Source: Mangrovibacter phragmitis (GTDB lineage: Bacteria; Pseudomonadota; Gammaproteobacteria; Enterobacterales; Enterobacteriaceae). Taken from it: DNA of 64,000 nucleotides. Shown here in pieces: positions 50,801 to 58,998 of this stretch. Below the pieces are notes generated by a model. That model was not told the origin of the DNA and did not search any database. It saw only the letters and a list, made by a program, of their open reading frames with translations. The stretch spans positions 1 through 64,000 of the forward strand of contig NZ_LYRP01000003.1 of the NCBI RefSeq assembly GCF_001655675.1. Direction: 5' to 3'. Every line of letters begins with the position of its first letter. Positions within the stretch are counted from its first letter, which is position 1. The position numbers and the translations under genes were made by a program.

Positions 50801-51916
50801 ATGTCTGAAAACAGAGTTGATGCAGAACCAGTAAGCGCGATTCTATCCGGTGAATTCGCCAGAAAACTCGCTGCCCGCGACAAAACGATTGAAGTGCTTA
50901 AACGGCGAATAGCACGGGAATCCCATCTAAGCAATACCACGCCTTTTGCTATCCTTGAGCAAAATGTAGGTTTGGAAAAAGTTGTGGCCCTCAAGACGCA
51001 GGAGCTTGAAAAGAAACGTCGAGAACTGGAAACAGCGCTGGATGAATTACGTATTACTCAGTCTCAGCTACTCCAGGCACAAAAAATGGAATCTATTGGC
51101 CAACTTGCCGCAGGGATTGCCCATGAAATTAATACACCTGCTCAATATGTCTCAGACAATGTTGGTTTCGTAAAATCAGCCTCAGATTCTCTGTTACACC
51201 TACTCGATGCTGCGTTAATACTGGCAGATTCAGTTCGTGAGCAAATGACAGAAATGCCTGCATTACAGGCATTTGATACTGCGTTAAAAAAAACTAAAGT
51301 TGATTTTTTTCGCCAACAAGTTCCAAATGCACTGGATGAATCACTCGAAGGACTGGGGCGTATTACTAAAATTGTTTCTGCGATGAAAGAGTTTTCCCAT
51401 CCATCACAAAATGAAAAAGAATATGCAGACATCCGTGAAATTATTAATACTACAATAACGGTAGCACGTAATGAGTGGAAATATGTTGCCACTCTCAATA
51501 CTTATTTCGCAGATAATCTACCACAAGTCCCTTGCCTGCGAGATATGATTGGCCAGGTCATTCTTAATCTGGTTATCAACGCTGCTCATGCCATCGCAGA
51601 TAAAGTACAAGCAGGAGTCAAAGAAAAAGGAAACATTGAGATTTCAGTTATACCGAAAAATGATTATCTTGAAGTAAAAGTTAAGGATGATGGCACTGGT
51701 ATTCCTGAAAATATTCGTAACCGTATTTTCGAACCTTTCTTTACTACCAAAGCAGTCGGAAAAGGCACAGGCCAGGGGTTGGCTATTGTGTATTCAACCA
51801 TTGTTGATAAACATCACGGGCAAATCCGTTGTGAATCTGAACCTGGTATTGGTACTACCTTCATAATTGAGCTTCCCTTGCACTACATTGCGGAGGGTAA
51901 TGAGGCATGCAAGTAA
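50801..51916 (+). CDS. Soluble histidine kinase, partner of the FIST protein
   Basis: 371 residues from the ATG at 50801, with GGGGAG before it. Residues 55-95 are a predicted coiled coil ([19 protein letters not shown]...). The dimerisation/phospho-acceptor box is [18 protein letters not shown] with H108. The ATPase part has N-box [14 protein letters not shown]1 [11 protein letters not shown]-box FEPFFTTK and G2 [11 protein letters not shown]. There is no input domain and no membrane segment, so the signal must come from another protein, most simply the FIST protein encoded 1 base upstream. The next gene overlaps it by 10 bases. This fits the NosP-associated kinase arrangement. Confidence 0.92.
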   Translation: MSENRVDAEPVSAILSGEFARKLAARDKTIEVLKRRIARESHLSNTTPFAILEQNVGLEKVVALKTQELEKKRRELETALDELRITQSQLLQAQKMESIGQLAAGIAHEINTPAQYVSDNVGFVKSASDSLLHLLDAALILADSVREQMTEMPALQAFDTALKKTKVDFFRQQVPNALDESLEGLGRITKIVSAMKEFSHPSQNEKEYADIREIINTTITVARNEWKYVATLNTYFADNLPQVPCLRDMIGQVILNLVINAAHAIADKVQAGVKEKGNIEISVIPKNDYLEVKVKDDGTGIPENIRNRIFEPFFTTKAVGKGTGQGLAIVYSTIVDKHHGQIRCESEPGIGTTFIIELPLHYIAEGNEACK

Positions 51917-53004
51917 TGTTTGTCGATGATGAAAGCCGTGTGCTTTCAGGAATTGAACGAGCACTCATGATGCAGGATACGGGGTGGTTTTACCGTTTTG
52001 CCACCAGTGGTCAGGATGCGCTTGCCATGCTAGAAGAACACCCTGCAGATGTAGTGGTATCTGATATGCGCATGCCATTTATGGATGGAGCAGAATTGCT
52101 GGCACAAGTGCGGGAACGCTGGCCCAGAGCTATTCGAATCATACTTTCCGGCTATTCGGATGCCGAAGCGACATTGAGAATGCTGGATGTTGCTCACCGT
52201 TTTGTGGCGAAGCCCTGCGATAGTAAAACGCTCCTGGCAACAGTTGAGAATGCGCTCGCGCTACGCAATATGTTTCTGGATCCGAAGGTCGCTGAAATCG
52301 TAGGCCGCATCAACTATCTTCCCCCGGCACCAAAACTGTTTCTTGAAATATCTCGGCACATCAACAACCCTGGGGCAGATACCCGGAAGATTATTGACTT
52401 ACTGAGTAGCGACCCGGCCCTGACTGCCAGAATCATGCAACTGGCAAATTCAGCCTGGTTTTCCCGTGGAAACCAGGTTAGTGACATTGGAAAAGCGATA
52501 ACGAACCTTGGTCTGGAACAAGTAAAGCTACTTGTGCTCGCCTCGCATGTTTTTACTGAGGCAAAAACTGATCCTTATGTTGAACAACTTCAGCAAAAGG
52601 CAATGCTTGCTTCAGGGCTTGCCACTCGCATTGCTGGCAAACAAGGGCCAGAACAAACCGCATCCTTGCTTGCTAATACAGGGTTGCTTATCCCTGAATT
52701 ACGCACACCTGAGTATGTGAAAGAAACGACCGCGTGCAATACCCCATTAAGTGCTGCGATCAGTGCATATCTTTTAACCCTGTGGGGGTTGCCCGCAGAA
52801 ATTACTGATGCCGTTGCTCATCACCAGCACCCTGCCCGCCTGGAAAATGAAACATTTGGTATCACTGGCGTGGTTCATGTCGCCGTTATGCTCGCAAATG
52901 ATTGCTCCCCAGACCTGAGTTATCTGGAACAAACAGGCATGCTGAATAAACTGCCACAGTGGCAGGCAATGCTAACTGAATTACAGGAAACGACTAATGA
53001 CTGA
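51907..53004 (+). CDS. Response regulator with HDOD output domain
   Basis: 365 residues. Receiver domain 1-118 with D7 D8, phospho-acceptor D53 (VVVSDMRMPFMDGAE), S81 and K102, all intact. An HDOD domain follows at about 130-330, with typical ARIMQLANSAWFSRGNQVSD and ITNLGLEQVKLLVLASHVF. HDOD domains are HD-related but lack the catalytic residues and serve in signalling, often near c-di-GMP enzymes. The start overlaps the kinase gene by 10 bases, and the next regulator overlaps its end by 8. The kinase is its likely phosphate donor. Confidence 0.93.
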   Translation: MQVMFVDDESRVLSGIERALMMQDTGWFYRFATSGQDALAMLEEHPADVVVSDMRMPFMDGAELLAQVRERWPRAIRIILSGYSDAEATLRMLDVAHRFVAKPCDSKTLLATVENALALRNMFLDPKVAEIVGRINYLPPAPKLFLEISRHINNPGADTRKIIDLLSSDPALTARIMQLANSAWFSRGNQVSDIGKAITNLGLEQVKLLVLASHVFTEAKTDPYVEQLQQKAMLASGLATRIAGKQGPEQTASLLANTGLLIPELRTPEYVKETTACNTPLSAAISAYLLTLWGLPAEITDAVAHHQHPARLENETFGITGVVHVAVMLANDCSPDLSYLEQTGMLNKLPQWQAMLTELQETTND

Positions 53005-54136
53005 AACCACTTTGCCCAGAGTACTCTGCGTGGATGATGAACCTAATGTACTGGCAGCAATGGAACGCAATCTTTTTGGTGAGTTTGATGTGGTGACAGC
53101 CAACAGTGGTGAAGAGGGTTTGGCCCTGCTCGGCCGTGGAGAGGTTTTCTCAGTAATAATGTCTGACATGCGCATGCCTGGTATGGATGGCGCCACTTTT
53201 CTTTCACGAGCGAAAGCCATTTGCCCTGACAGCGTTCGGCTACTTTTGACCGGGCAGGCAGATCTTGCTTCATCAATTGCCGCAATCAATAAAGGGGCTA
53301 TTTTCCGCTACCTCTGTAAACCCTGCCCCAAAGATGAACTGGTTTCTGTATTAAGTGAAGCTGTCAATCAATACCGGCTCATTTGTGCGGAAAAAACATT
53401 GCTGGCGACCACGCTCACAGCCTCCGTGAAGACGCTCACTGAAGTCCTTGCCATGGTTGCGCCCTGGGCCTTTCAGCGGGCAGCCTATGCACAGGCTTGT
53501 GTTCAGTTCGCGTTACCAAAACTGGGTTGGCCAGATGAATGGATTTACACCATTGCTGCATCATTAAGCCAAATTGGTTGTGTTGGTATTCCCGCAGATA
53601 TTGTCCAGGCTGACGCGGCGCAGCGTAAACTTAGTGAAGATGAACAGCGACTTCTTCATGATCACCCTGAAATTGCCGCCCGGTTGACTGAGCAAATCCC
53701 TCGCCTGGAGCAGGTTGCGGAAATTATACGCTATCAGAATAAATGTGCTCCGCCGGATAGTGCCATTGAAGTTAGCCGGGGAGCACATTTATTGCGTGCC
53801 GCACTGGAACTGGAACGCCATGTTTCCAGAGGTCATACCAAGGATAACCAATGGAATATCTTACGTGCAGTGCGCCCTGCTCTGCCTGAATATATCATTA
53901 AAGTGCTGGGTGATTTTCGTATTAATGCTGTTGTTACGCGCAGTGCGAACATCCATGAATTAATGCCAGGCTGGGTAGTGGATGAAGACATCCGAACAAC
54001 AAATGGTTTGATGGTACTGACTAAAGGCCATGAGCTGACAGACACAGCAATATCAGCGCTGAAAAGGCTACTGGACCTTGGTGCTGTTCAGGAACCCGTT
54101 CGGGTACGTGGTTTAGTTGAGAATCAGGTCTTATAA
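52997..54136 (+). CDS. Response regulator with degenerate HD-GYP domain
   Basis: 379 residues; AGGA eight bases before the ATG. Receiver domain 1-120 with D13 D14, D57 (IMSDMRMPGMDGA), T85 and K108. The region from about 135 aligns with HD-GYP phosphodiesterases: the LHDIGKxGIP motif reads LSQIGCVGIP at 190-199, so the HD pair is replaced by SQ; HPEIAARL at 223-230 is kept; and the HHExxDGxGYP motif is reduced to YQNKCAPPDS at 246-255. Without HD and the later histidines it should not bind metal or cut c-di-GMP, pointing to an allosteric role like that known for HnoD of Shewanella. Last gene of the four-gene operon. Confidence 0.9.
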   Translation: MTETTLPRVLCVDDEPNVLAAMERNLFGEFDVVTANSGEEGLALLGRGEVFSVIMSDMRMPGMDGATFLSRAKAICPDSVRLLLTGQADLASSIAAINKGAIFRYLCKPCPKDELVSVLSEAVNQYRLICAEKTLLATTLTASVKTLTEVLAMVAPWAFQRAAYAQACVQFALPKLGWPDEWIYTIAASLSQIGCVGIPADIVQADAAQRKLSEDEQRLLHDHPEIAARLTEQIPRLEQVAEIIRYQNKCAPPDSAIEVSRGAHLLRAALELERHVSRGHTKDNQWNILRAVRPALPEYIIKVLGDFRINAVVTRSANIHELMPGWVVDEDIRTTNGLMVLTKGHELTDTAISALKRLLDLGAVQEPVRVRGLVENQVL

Positions 54137-54210
54137 TAAGACGCCCATAGCAGGAAAGTCCGTTATGAGGCGAGATAAAGCGAGGTGAGTTATCTTCCGT
54201 GTGATTTCAA

Positions 54211-54231
54211 TGGCGGCGTAATACACCGCCA
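54211..54231. terminator. Hairpin between the FIST operon and the DUF711 gene
   Basis: TGGCGG (54211-54216) pairs with CCGCCA (54226-54231); adjacent bases extend the symmetry. It is followed by A/T-rich AATATATAT and lies between two convergent genes, so it may end both transcripts. Confidence 0.5.
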
Positions 54232-54251
54232 AATATATATCTGTGCAATAA

Positions 54252-55484
54252 TCAGGGAACAGCAAGCACCGCGCAATTACACAGGTCATCGCTTTCAAAC
54301 TGAGTAATATTACCGGCCTGTAACCCGGGAACCGGAAATACGCGCACAGTAAGTGGCTTGTTTAAACGAAAAGCCATCGTCCCGGTATCTCTCATTAAAG
54401 CAGCGAGTTTTTCAACAGAGACATCACCAGGGACGGGAACAGTATCCAGACCAATTCCACAAACAGCGCTGTATGTCAGCAAAGCACGAATATCAAAGTT
54501 TGATTTTACAGAGCCATCCGCTAATCCCTTATCTTCAGTTAACGCAAGCATTAACCCGGAAAAACCCACTAAATCGGTTTCCTTGATTGATTTAAATACC
54601 TTTGTTAATAAGCCAGAAACTTCAACGGTACCTGCTGCACCAAAGTATTCCACGCCCATTTGTTCATAGACTTCAGCCATACTGGCGCAATTTTTTGATG
54701 GCGCAGCTGAGCTATCAAAACCTGAAAATTTGAAAGGTAACTCTATTTCGGCATCAGTAATAATTTGTTGAATTGCAGAGATATGATACTGAAGAGCGGT
54801 ATGCAGTATTTTATAATAACTACTGAACCTTTCGTTATGGCTGGTGGCTTTTGTTTCTGCATTAAAAGCTTTCAGTGTGCTGACCAGCAAGTCTGGTGTT
54901 TCAAGGCCAATGACAAAACAATCGCCTGACTCACTCTGATGATACCCTGCCGGGAAATAAGGAATGAGCGGTTTACAGTTGAAGTTAACGGTGAAATTAA
55001 AATTACCTTCCCCACGGGGCGTTATCGCACTGATTTCTTTCACGCACAGAGCAGCCGCGCTTATGAGCTCATTATCGAGAATGCCAGACTCATCAAGAGG
55101 AACATTCACGCACGCATTGCATAAATCACCAAATTCATTAATAAGCGCCGGAAGCAACTCAATTTCTCTTGCTGTCTTAGCTTCACCAACAGCAAATCTG
55201 ACCCGTATTCCTGACTGGCTATGCTCAGCCAGTAACTCACTAATATAACGTAAATCAGTCCGGGCGCTCTCTAAACTGCTTAAATTGAGATACTCCCCAA
55301 ATGGATTTGTCACAATACGAACAGATTGTACTGTATAGTGATGACTTTGAAACTCAGCAGTTAACTCTGATAAAAACCTCGATGCTTTGCTAATTTCATT
55401 TTTCCAGCTTTCTTTATCCTTATTTAAAGATAAAAATGCCGTTATCGTCCGTATGTTACATAGTGTTTTATCTTTATAATCCAC
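54252..55484 (-). CDS. DUF711 (UPF0210) family protein
   Basis: 410 residues from a GTG at 55484, chosen because AGGGAG lies six bases upstream and because DUF711 proteins begin just before the IRTIT block (here CNIRTITAFLSL). An open frame continues 56 codons further upstream with membrane-like sequence, probably not translated. Diagnostic blocks: SVRIVTNPFGEYLN, GVEYFGAAGTVEV and CGIGLDTVPVPGDVSVEKLAALM, with C-terminal KPLTVRVFPVPGLQAGN. The family has a pyruvate-formate-lyase-like barrel fold, and its function is unknown. In many bacteria a small ACT-domain gene (UPF0237) stands next to it; none is seen here. Convergent with the FIST operon. Confidence 0.85.
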   Translation of the reverse strand: MDYKDKTLCNIRTITAFLSLNKDKESWKNEISKASRFLSELTAEFQSHHYTVQSVRIVTNPFGEYLNLSSLESARTDLRYISELLAEHSQSGIRVRFAVGEAKTAREIELLPALINEFGDLCNACVNVPLDESGILDNELISAAALCVKEISAITPRGEGNFNFTVNFNCKPLIPYFPAGYHQSESGDCFVIGLETPDLLVSTLKAFNAETKATSHNERFSSYYKILHTALQYHISAIQQIITDAEIELPFKFSGFDSSAAPSKNCASMAEVYEQMGVEYFGAAGTVEVSGLLTKVFKSIKETDLVGFSGLMLALTEDKGLADGSVKSNFDIRALLTYSAVCGIGLDTVPVPGDVSVEKLAALMRDTGTMAFRLNKPLTVRVFPVPGLQAGNITQFESDDLCNCAVLAVP

Positions 55485-55821
55485 CCGACACTCCCTATAC
55501 ATTTTCGCCATAACTGAAAGGGCAACCCAAACAATGGCTGCGATACAAAACCATATCATACTTGTAGCAATCAGGACGAAGATACACTGATAACAACGGG
55601 CTTTGCATTCTCCTGGCCAGTAGATTAATACAAATACAGTGGCTTTTCGCATTCTGGCGATATGTGTTACCTGGTTGATACCAATAATGTGGTGGCCCGG
55701 TAATGGAGCAGTTATCCGTTATCTGTGCACACTTGCGGAATAACGGATAACAGGCCCCGGATTATCATATTGTAAAACGCCAGCTATTATCTCCTCTTCT
55801 GCAATTAGCTATTTCAGCGTT
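55485..55821. other. 337-base gap between the SDR and DUF711 genes
   Basis: Both flanking genes are on the minus strand. An open frame continues from the DUF711 gene to 55652 but lacks homology. A perfect 12-base inverted repeat lies at 55711-55751 (listed separately). The rest shows nothing I can name; a promoter for the DUF711 gene is expected here. Confidence 0.5.
55711..55751. promoter_or_regulatory. Perfect 12-base inverted repeat
   Basis: GTTATCCGTTAT (55711-55722) and ATAACGGATAAC (55740-55751) are exact inverted copies with a 17-base spacer. It could be the hairpin ending the SDR transcript (no U-run) or an operator for the DUF711 gene. Confidence 0.5.
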
Positions 55822-56583
55822 CTATTCCCGATGGATACTGGATTCGGCCATCCACTGTTCAGCATCTTCGCCAGCAGGGATATACAGTGAAGCGGTGCTA
55901 TCTGTTGCAGCCTGCCAAACAGCTTCAGCCACATCAGATGCATGAGTCACCGGACCGTTATCTTGCTGTACATTCTTTACGAATTGCTCAAACACCGGAG
56001 CATAATCAGGGTCATCTATACCACGTATATGTGGACGGGCATTGTCACCGAAACGGGTTTCGGGAGAACGACCAGGCAAAACAATATGCACCCGGACACC
56101 GAAAGGTTTCACTTCCATTGCCAGAGATTCAGTAAACGCATTTACCGCTGCTTTACTTGCCCGGTAAACACCAACAATCGGCAATGTTTTCAGGGTTACC
56201 GTAGATGTCACGTTAATAACAACCCCAGAGCGACGATGGCGCATTTGTGGAACAAAAGCCTGTATCATAGCCAGTGTTCCAACCGCGTTAGTCTGAAACA
56301 AAGCATAAATTGTTTCAGGGTCAGTCAATTCAACCGGAGCTGGGGCCCCGAACCCCGCGTTATTTACCAGCACATCGACAGCCCCTGCGGCCTCCGCTGC
56401 CTGTGCAATACTTGCCGGGTCAGTTATGTCGAGTTTTATCAAGCGAAGCCTGTCAGATAAGGGTAATAAACCTTCACGCGGCGTTCGCATCGTTGCAATA
56501 ACATCCCAGCCTTTTTCAATAAACAACTTCGCTGTTTCCAGGCCAAAACCTGATGAGCAACCTGTAATCAATACCTTAGGCAT
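55822..56583 (-). CDS. Short-chain dehydrogenase/reductase (SDR)
   Basis: 253 residues from the ATG at 56583, preceded by GGAGACG. It is a classical SDR: cofactor loop VLITGCSSGFGLETAKL (TGxxxGxG) at about 5-20, DVLVNNAGFGAPAP, catalytic Ser in INVTSTVT and YRASK (Tyr-x-x-x-Lys). R38 in MRTPR suggests NADP preference, as an inference. Substrate unknown. It is transcribed divergently from an AraC regulator 97 bases away, a common pairing in which the regulator controls the oxidoreductase. Confidence 0.92.
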   Translation of the reverse strand: MPKVLITGCSSGFGLETAKLFIEKGWDVIATMRTPREGLLPLSDRLRLIKLDITDPASIAQAAEAAGAVDVLVNNAGFGAPAPVELTDPETIYALFQTNAVGTLAMIQAFVPQMRHRRSGVVINVTSTVTLKTLPIVGVYRASKAAVNAFTESLAMEVKPFGVRVHIVLPGRSPETRFGDNARPHIRGIDDPDYAPVFEQFVKNVQQDNGPVTHASDVAEAVWQAATDSTASLYIPAGEDAEQWMAESSIHRE

Positions 56584-56680
56584 AATCGTCTCCACTAGAA
56601 GTTAACACTGACAGAGTAGTACTTAATGATTGGACGTTATATAATCAAGAATCGCCATTACTTTAGAAATAGTCTCGATA

Positions 56681-57619
56681 ATGACTACAGATCCTCTTGC
56701 TCAAATTGTCACTTTGCTACAGCCTGCTGCACGTTTTACAAAACTGGTGGAATGTAGCAGCCTGTGGCGAATTCACCGTGAGGAAACCGGTGAGCCTTTA
56801 TATTGCGCAATTCTTGAGGGTAGTTGCCGTATGACCTTCGGTGGGGATCAACAATTCACCCTGCATGCCGGAGACTTTATACTCGCGCCGGCAATGAAGG
56901 ATATGGTCAGTGCCAGCCTTGACGCCCCTGAAAGCATGCCTTTTACCCACCCAATACAAATAAGCGAAGGGTATTTCCGCGTGGGAAGCCAGGATGGCCC
57001 GGCTGATCTACGCATGCTGGTTGGGCATTGTAGTTTCGGCGCGCTGGATGCTGCACTGCTTGTTTCGTTATTACCTGAGGTCGTTGTGGTACACAATCAG
57101 CCCCGGCTCACCACACTCATGCAGCTCATCAACGAGGAAATGCGTGCACAATGGGCAGCAAAAGAACCCGTCCTGGAACGGTTGCTGGAGGTGCTGTTGA
57201 TTGAGGCGTTACGATCCAGAACGGAAACCACATCTGCACCCGGGCTGATTCGTGGACTGGGGGACGAACGGCTTGCTGCCGCGCTGCGTTCAATGCATTC
57301 CCACCCGCAACGGACCTGGACTATTGCAGAACTTGCTACCGAGGCCGCTTTATCCCGTTCAGCCTTCTTCGCGAGGTTTAACCGTATCGTCGGCTTGCCG
57401 CCAATGGAATATTTACTGGCCTGGCGTATGACACTCGCTAAGCAGTATTTGCGGGAGCAGCAACTGAACGTTGAACAAGTTGCCATACAGGTGGGTTACC
57501 GCTCGGCAAGCAGCTTTAGTGTTGCCTTTGCCAGGTATGTTGGCCTGCCTCCCGCACGCTATGCACGGGGGGCAACACTTTCACCGCAGACAACCCCCGG
57601 CAGCCTTGCGCATGGTTAA
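56681..57619 (+). CDS. AraC-family transcriptional regulator with cupin sensor domain
   Basis: 312 residues. The N-terminal half is the cupin-type sensor (DUF/AraC_binding_6 style: LYCAILEGSCRMTFGG, FTLHAGDFILAP). The C-terminal 100 residues are the AraC DNA-binding domain with two helix-turn-helix units: WTIAELATEAALSRSAFFARF and LNVEQVAIQVGYRSASSFSVAF. It lies divergent to the SDR gene and probably governs it. Inducer unknown. The ribosome site before the ATG is weak. Confidence 0.93.
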   Translation: MTTDPLAQIVTLLQPAARFTKLVECSSLWRIHREETGEPLYCAILEGSCRMTFGGDQQFTLHAGDFILAPAMKDMVSASLDAPESMPFTHPIQISEGYFRVGSQDGPADLRMLVGHCSFGALDAALLVSLLPEVVVVHNQPRLTTLMQLINEEMRAQWAAKEPVLERLLEVLLIEALRSRTETTSAPGLIRGLGDERLAAALRSMHSHPQRTWTIAELATEAALSRSAFFARFNRIVGLPPMEYLLAWRMTLAKQYLREQQLNVEQVAIQVGYRSASSFSVAFARYVGLPPARYARGATLSPQTTPGSLAHG

Positions 57620-57986
57620 ACCCCAGGTACTTCGTACAGCCTATTTTCAGCAGTTCAGGACAAATCTGGCACTCCAACGGAAACTGACCAGGGGGTACTC
57701 GCAAACTGAGTGAGAATATATGCGATAACCGGGTGTGCCCCTACAACAGCACACCGCAGATAGCCCGCGATAGTGTCAATTCTGATTTATCTTTCTCAGA
57801 GAGGGTGAGTAGCTTAACAAAGCGATGTATTTTCGCGTTCCTGCCGCAGTATGGGAGAATTGGTTATGGTGGTTCCTCACGAGTGAAAAACAACCCAAAG
57901 GCTCATACAATATAAGTAAAGATATCAAGATTGTAAAAATGGGATAATATCATTTTACGTCTGATATCTTTTCTCGGAAAAACACA
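57620..57986. other. 367-base gap, junction to the A/T-rich island
   Basis: Between the convergent AraC and LysR genes. I see no gene, repeat or clear terminator. Base composition changes here from mixed to A/T-rich. Confidence 0.6.
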
Positions 57987-58883
57987 TTAAACCATCTCTT
58001 TAATCCATTTTAAAAATGCGTGAATCTTTGGTCTGGTTTCATCACTTTTACGGCAGATAAGATCATATCCAAAACCAGAAGACACATGCTCAAAAGGTGC
58101 AACAAGTTCACCCGATTCTACATATGGTTTGATAATATGATATCTACCTAATGCCACCCCCATGGAGTTTCTGGCTGCAACCATTGTAAGCTCCTCATGA
58201 TTGAAAACGTATTTGTGTTTTAATATATTTGGGTTTCTATTTGTCGATATCAACCAATGTTGCCACTCGTTAAGGGGTGACAAAAACTCCAACGATTCAG
58301 TGCAGTGAAGAAAAGTTACATCTTTGAGGTGATTATCGTTTTCAAGTAAGTGAAAACGTTTAGCATATTCAGGTGTACAAACAGGAGTTAGAAACTCATC
58401 AAATAAACGCACATGATAGAAATCAGGATGTTTTTCATTTCCATAATAAATAGCAATATCTACAGGTTGATTTTGAAAATCCAGTTTACTGGCCTTAACT
58501 CTAATTTTAACATCAAGGTGTGGATATAAGCATTGAAAGGTGGATAATCTGGGAACCAGCCACAAATGTGCAAATGTTGGAGCCACTCCAATATATAACT
58601 CACCTCTTAATTCGTTAAATCTAATATCATCTATTTCAGAAAAAATAGCTGAAACAGATTTTGTTAAGATTCTCAACATCCGTTCACCTTCTGCTGTCAA
58701 TTCAAGTTTCCTTGTCAAACGTATAAAAAGTGCAAAACCGAGATCTACTTCAAGTTTTTTCACTCTTTGACTTACAGCACTCTGCGTTAAACACAATTCT
58801 TCTGCAGCAAGGGTAAAACTAAGAAATTTAGCTACCACACTGAAAGTATACAGATTTGCTAAAACATTCTCTTTGTTGGCCAT
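57987..58883 (-). CDS. LysR-family transcriptional regulator (DsdC/GcvA-like)
   Basis: 298 residues. N-terminal winged helix (residues 8-67): FSVVAKFLSFTLAAEELCLT then QSAVSQRVKKLE. The C-terminal effector domain has PVDIAIYYGNEKHP and MGVALGRYHIIKPYVESGELV, most like DsdC and GcvA types. It is divergent from the GH4-PTS operon across 115 bases containing direct repeats, so it probably activates that operon in response to a pathway intermediate. The gene is A/T-rich like the operon. Confidence 0.93.
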   Translation of the reverse strand: MANKENVLANLYTFSVVAKFLSFTLAAEELCLTQSAVSQRVKKLEVDLGFALFIRLTRKLELTAEGERMLRILTKSVSAIFSEIDDIRFNELRGELYIGVAPTFAHLWLVPRLSTFQCLYPHLDVKIRVKASKLDFQNQPVDIAIYYGNEKHPDFYHVRLFDEFLTPVCTPEYAKRFHLLENDNHLKDVTFLHCTESLEFLSPLNEWQHWLISTNRNPNILKHKYVFNHEELTMVAARNSMGVALGRYHIIKPYVESGELVAPFEHVSSGFGYDLICRKSDETRPKIHAFLKWIKEMV

Positions 58884-58901
58884 AGGTATTCGCTTCCATG
58901 T

Positions 58902-58926
58902 ATAAGCTATTTTAATGCATAAGCTA
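58902..58926. promoter_or_regulatory. Direct repeats, likely operator for the LysR regulator
   Basis: ATAAGCTA occurs at 58902-58909 and 58919-58926, 17 bases apart, so nearly two helical turns. It lies 19 bases before the LysR start and about 73 bases before the GH4 ATG, the typical place for autoregulation plus activation. Confidence 0.5.
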
Positions 58927-58998
58927 CGCGATGTTGTTTGTCGATATTGGTTGTTTTATGAAAGATTAACATAACAATCTATCTAAGGAATAACCATA

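Noticed and set aside
55485-55652. N-terminal membrane extension of the DUF711 protein
   Set aside because: A strong ribosome site stands before the GTG at 55484, and the family begins there; the hydrophobic, cysteine-rich extension looks like read-back into non-coding DNA.
57620-57986. Phage-type attachment site or tRNA at the island border
   Set aside because: No tRNA gene, integrase or duplicated border sequence is visible on the side within the window.
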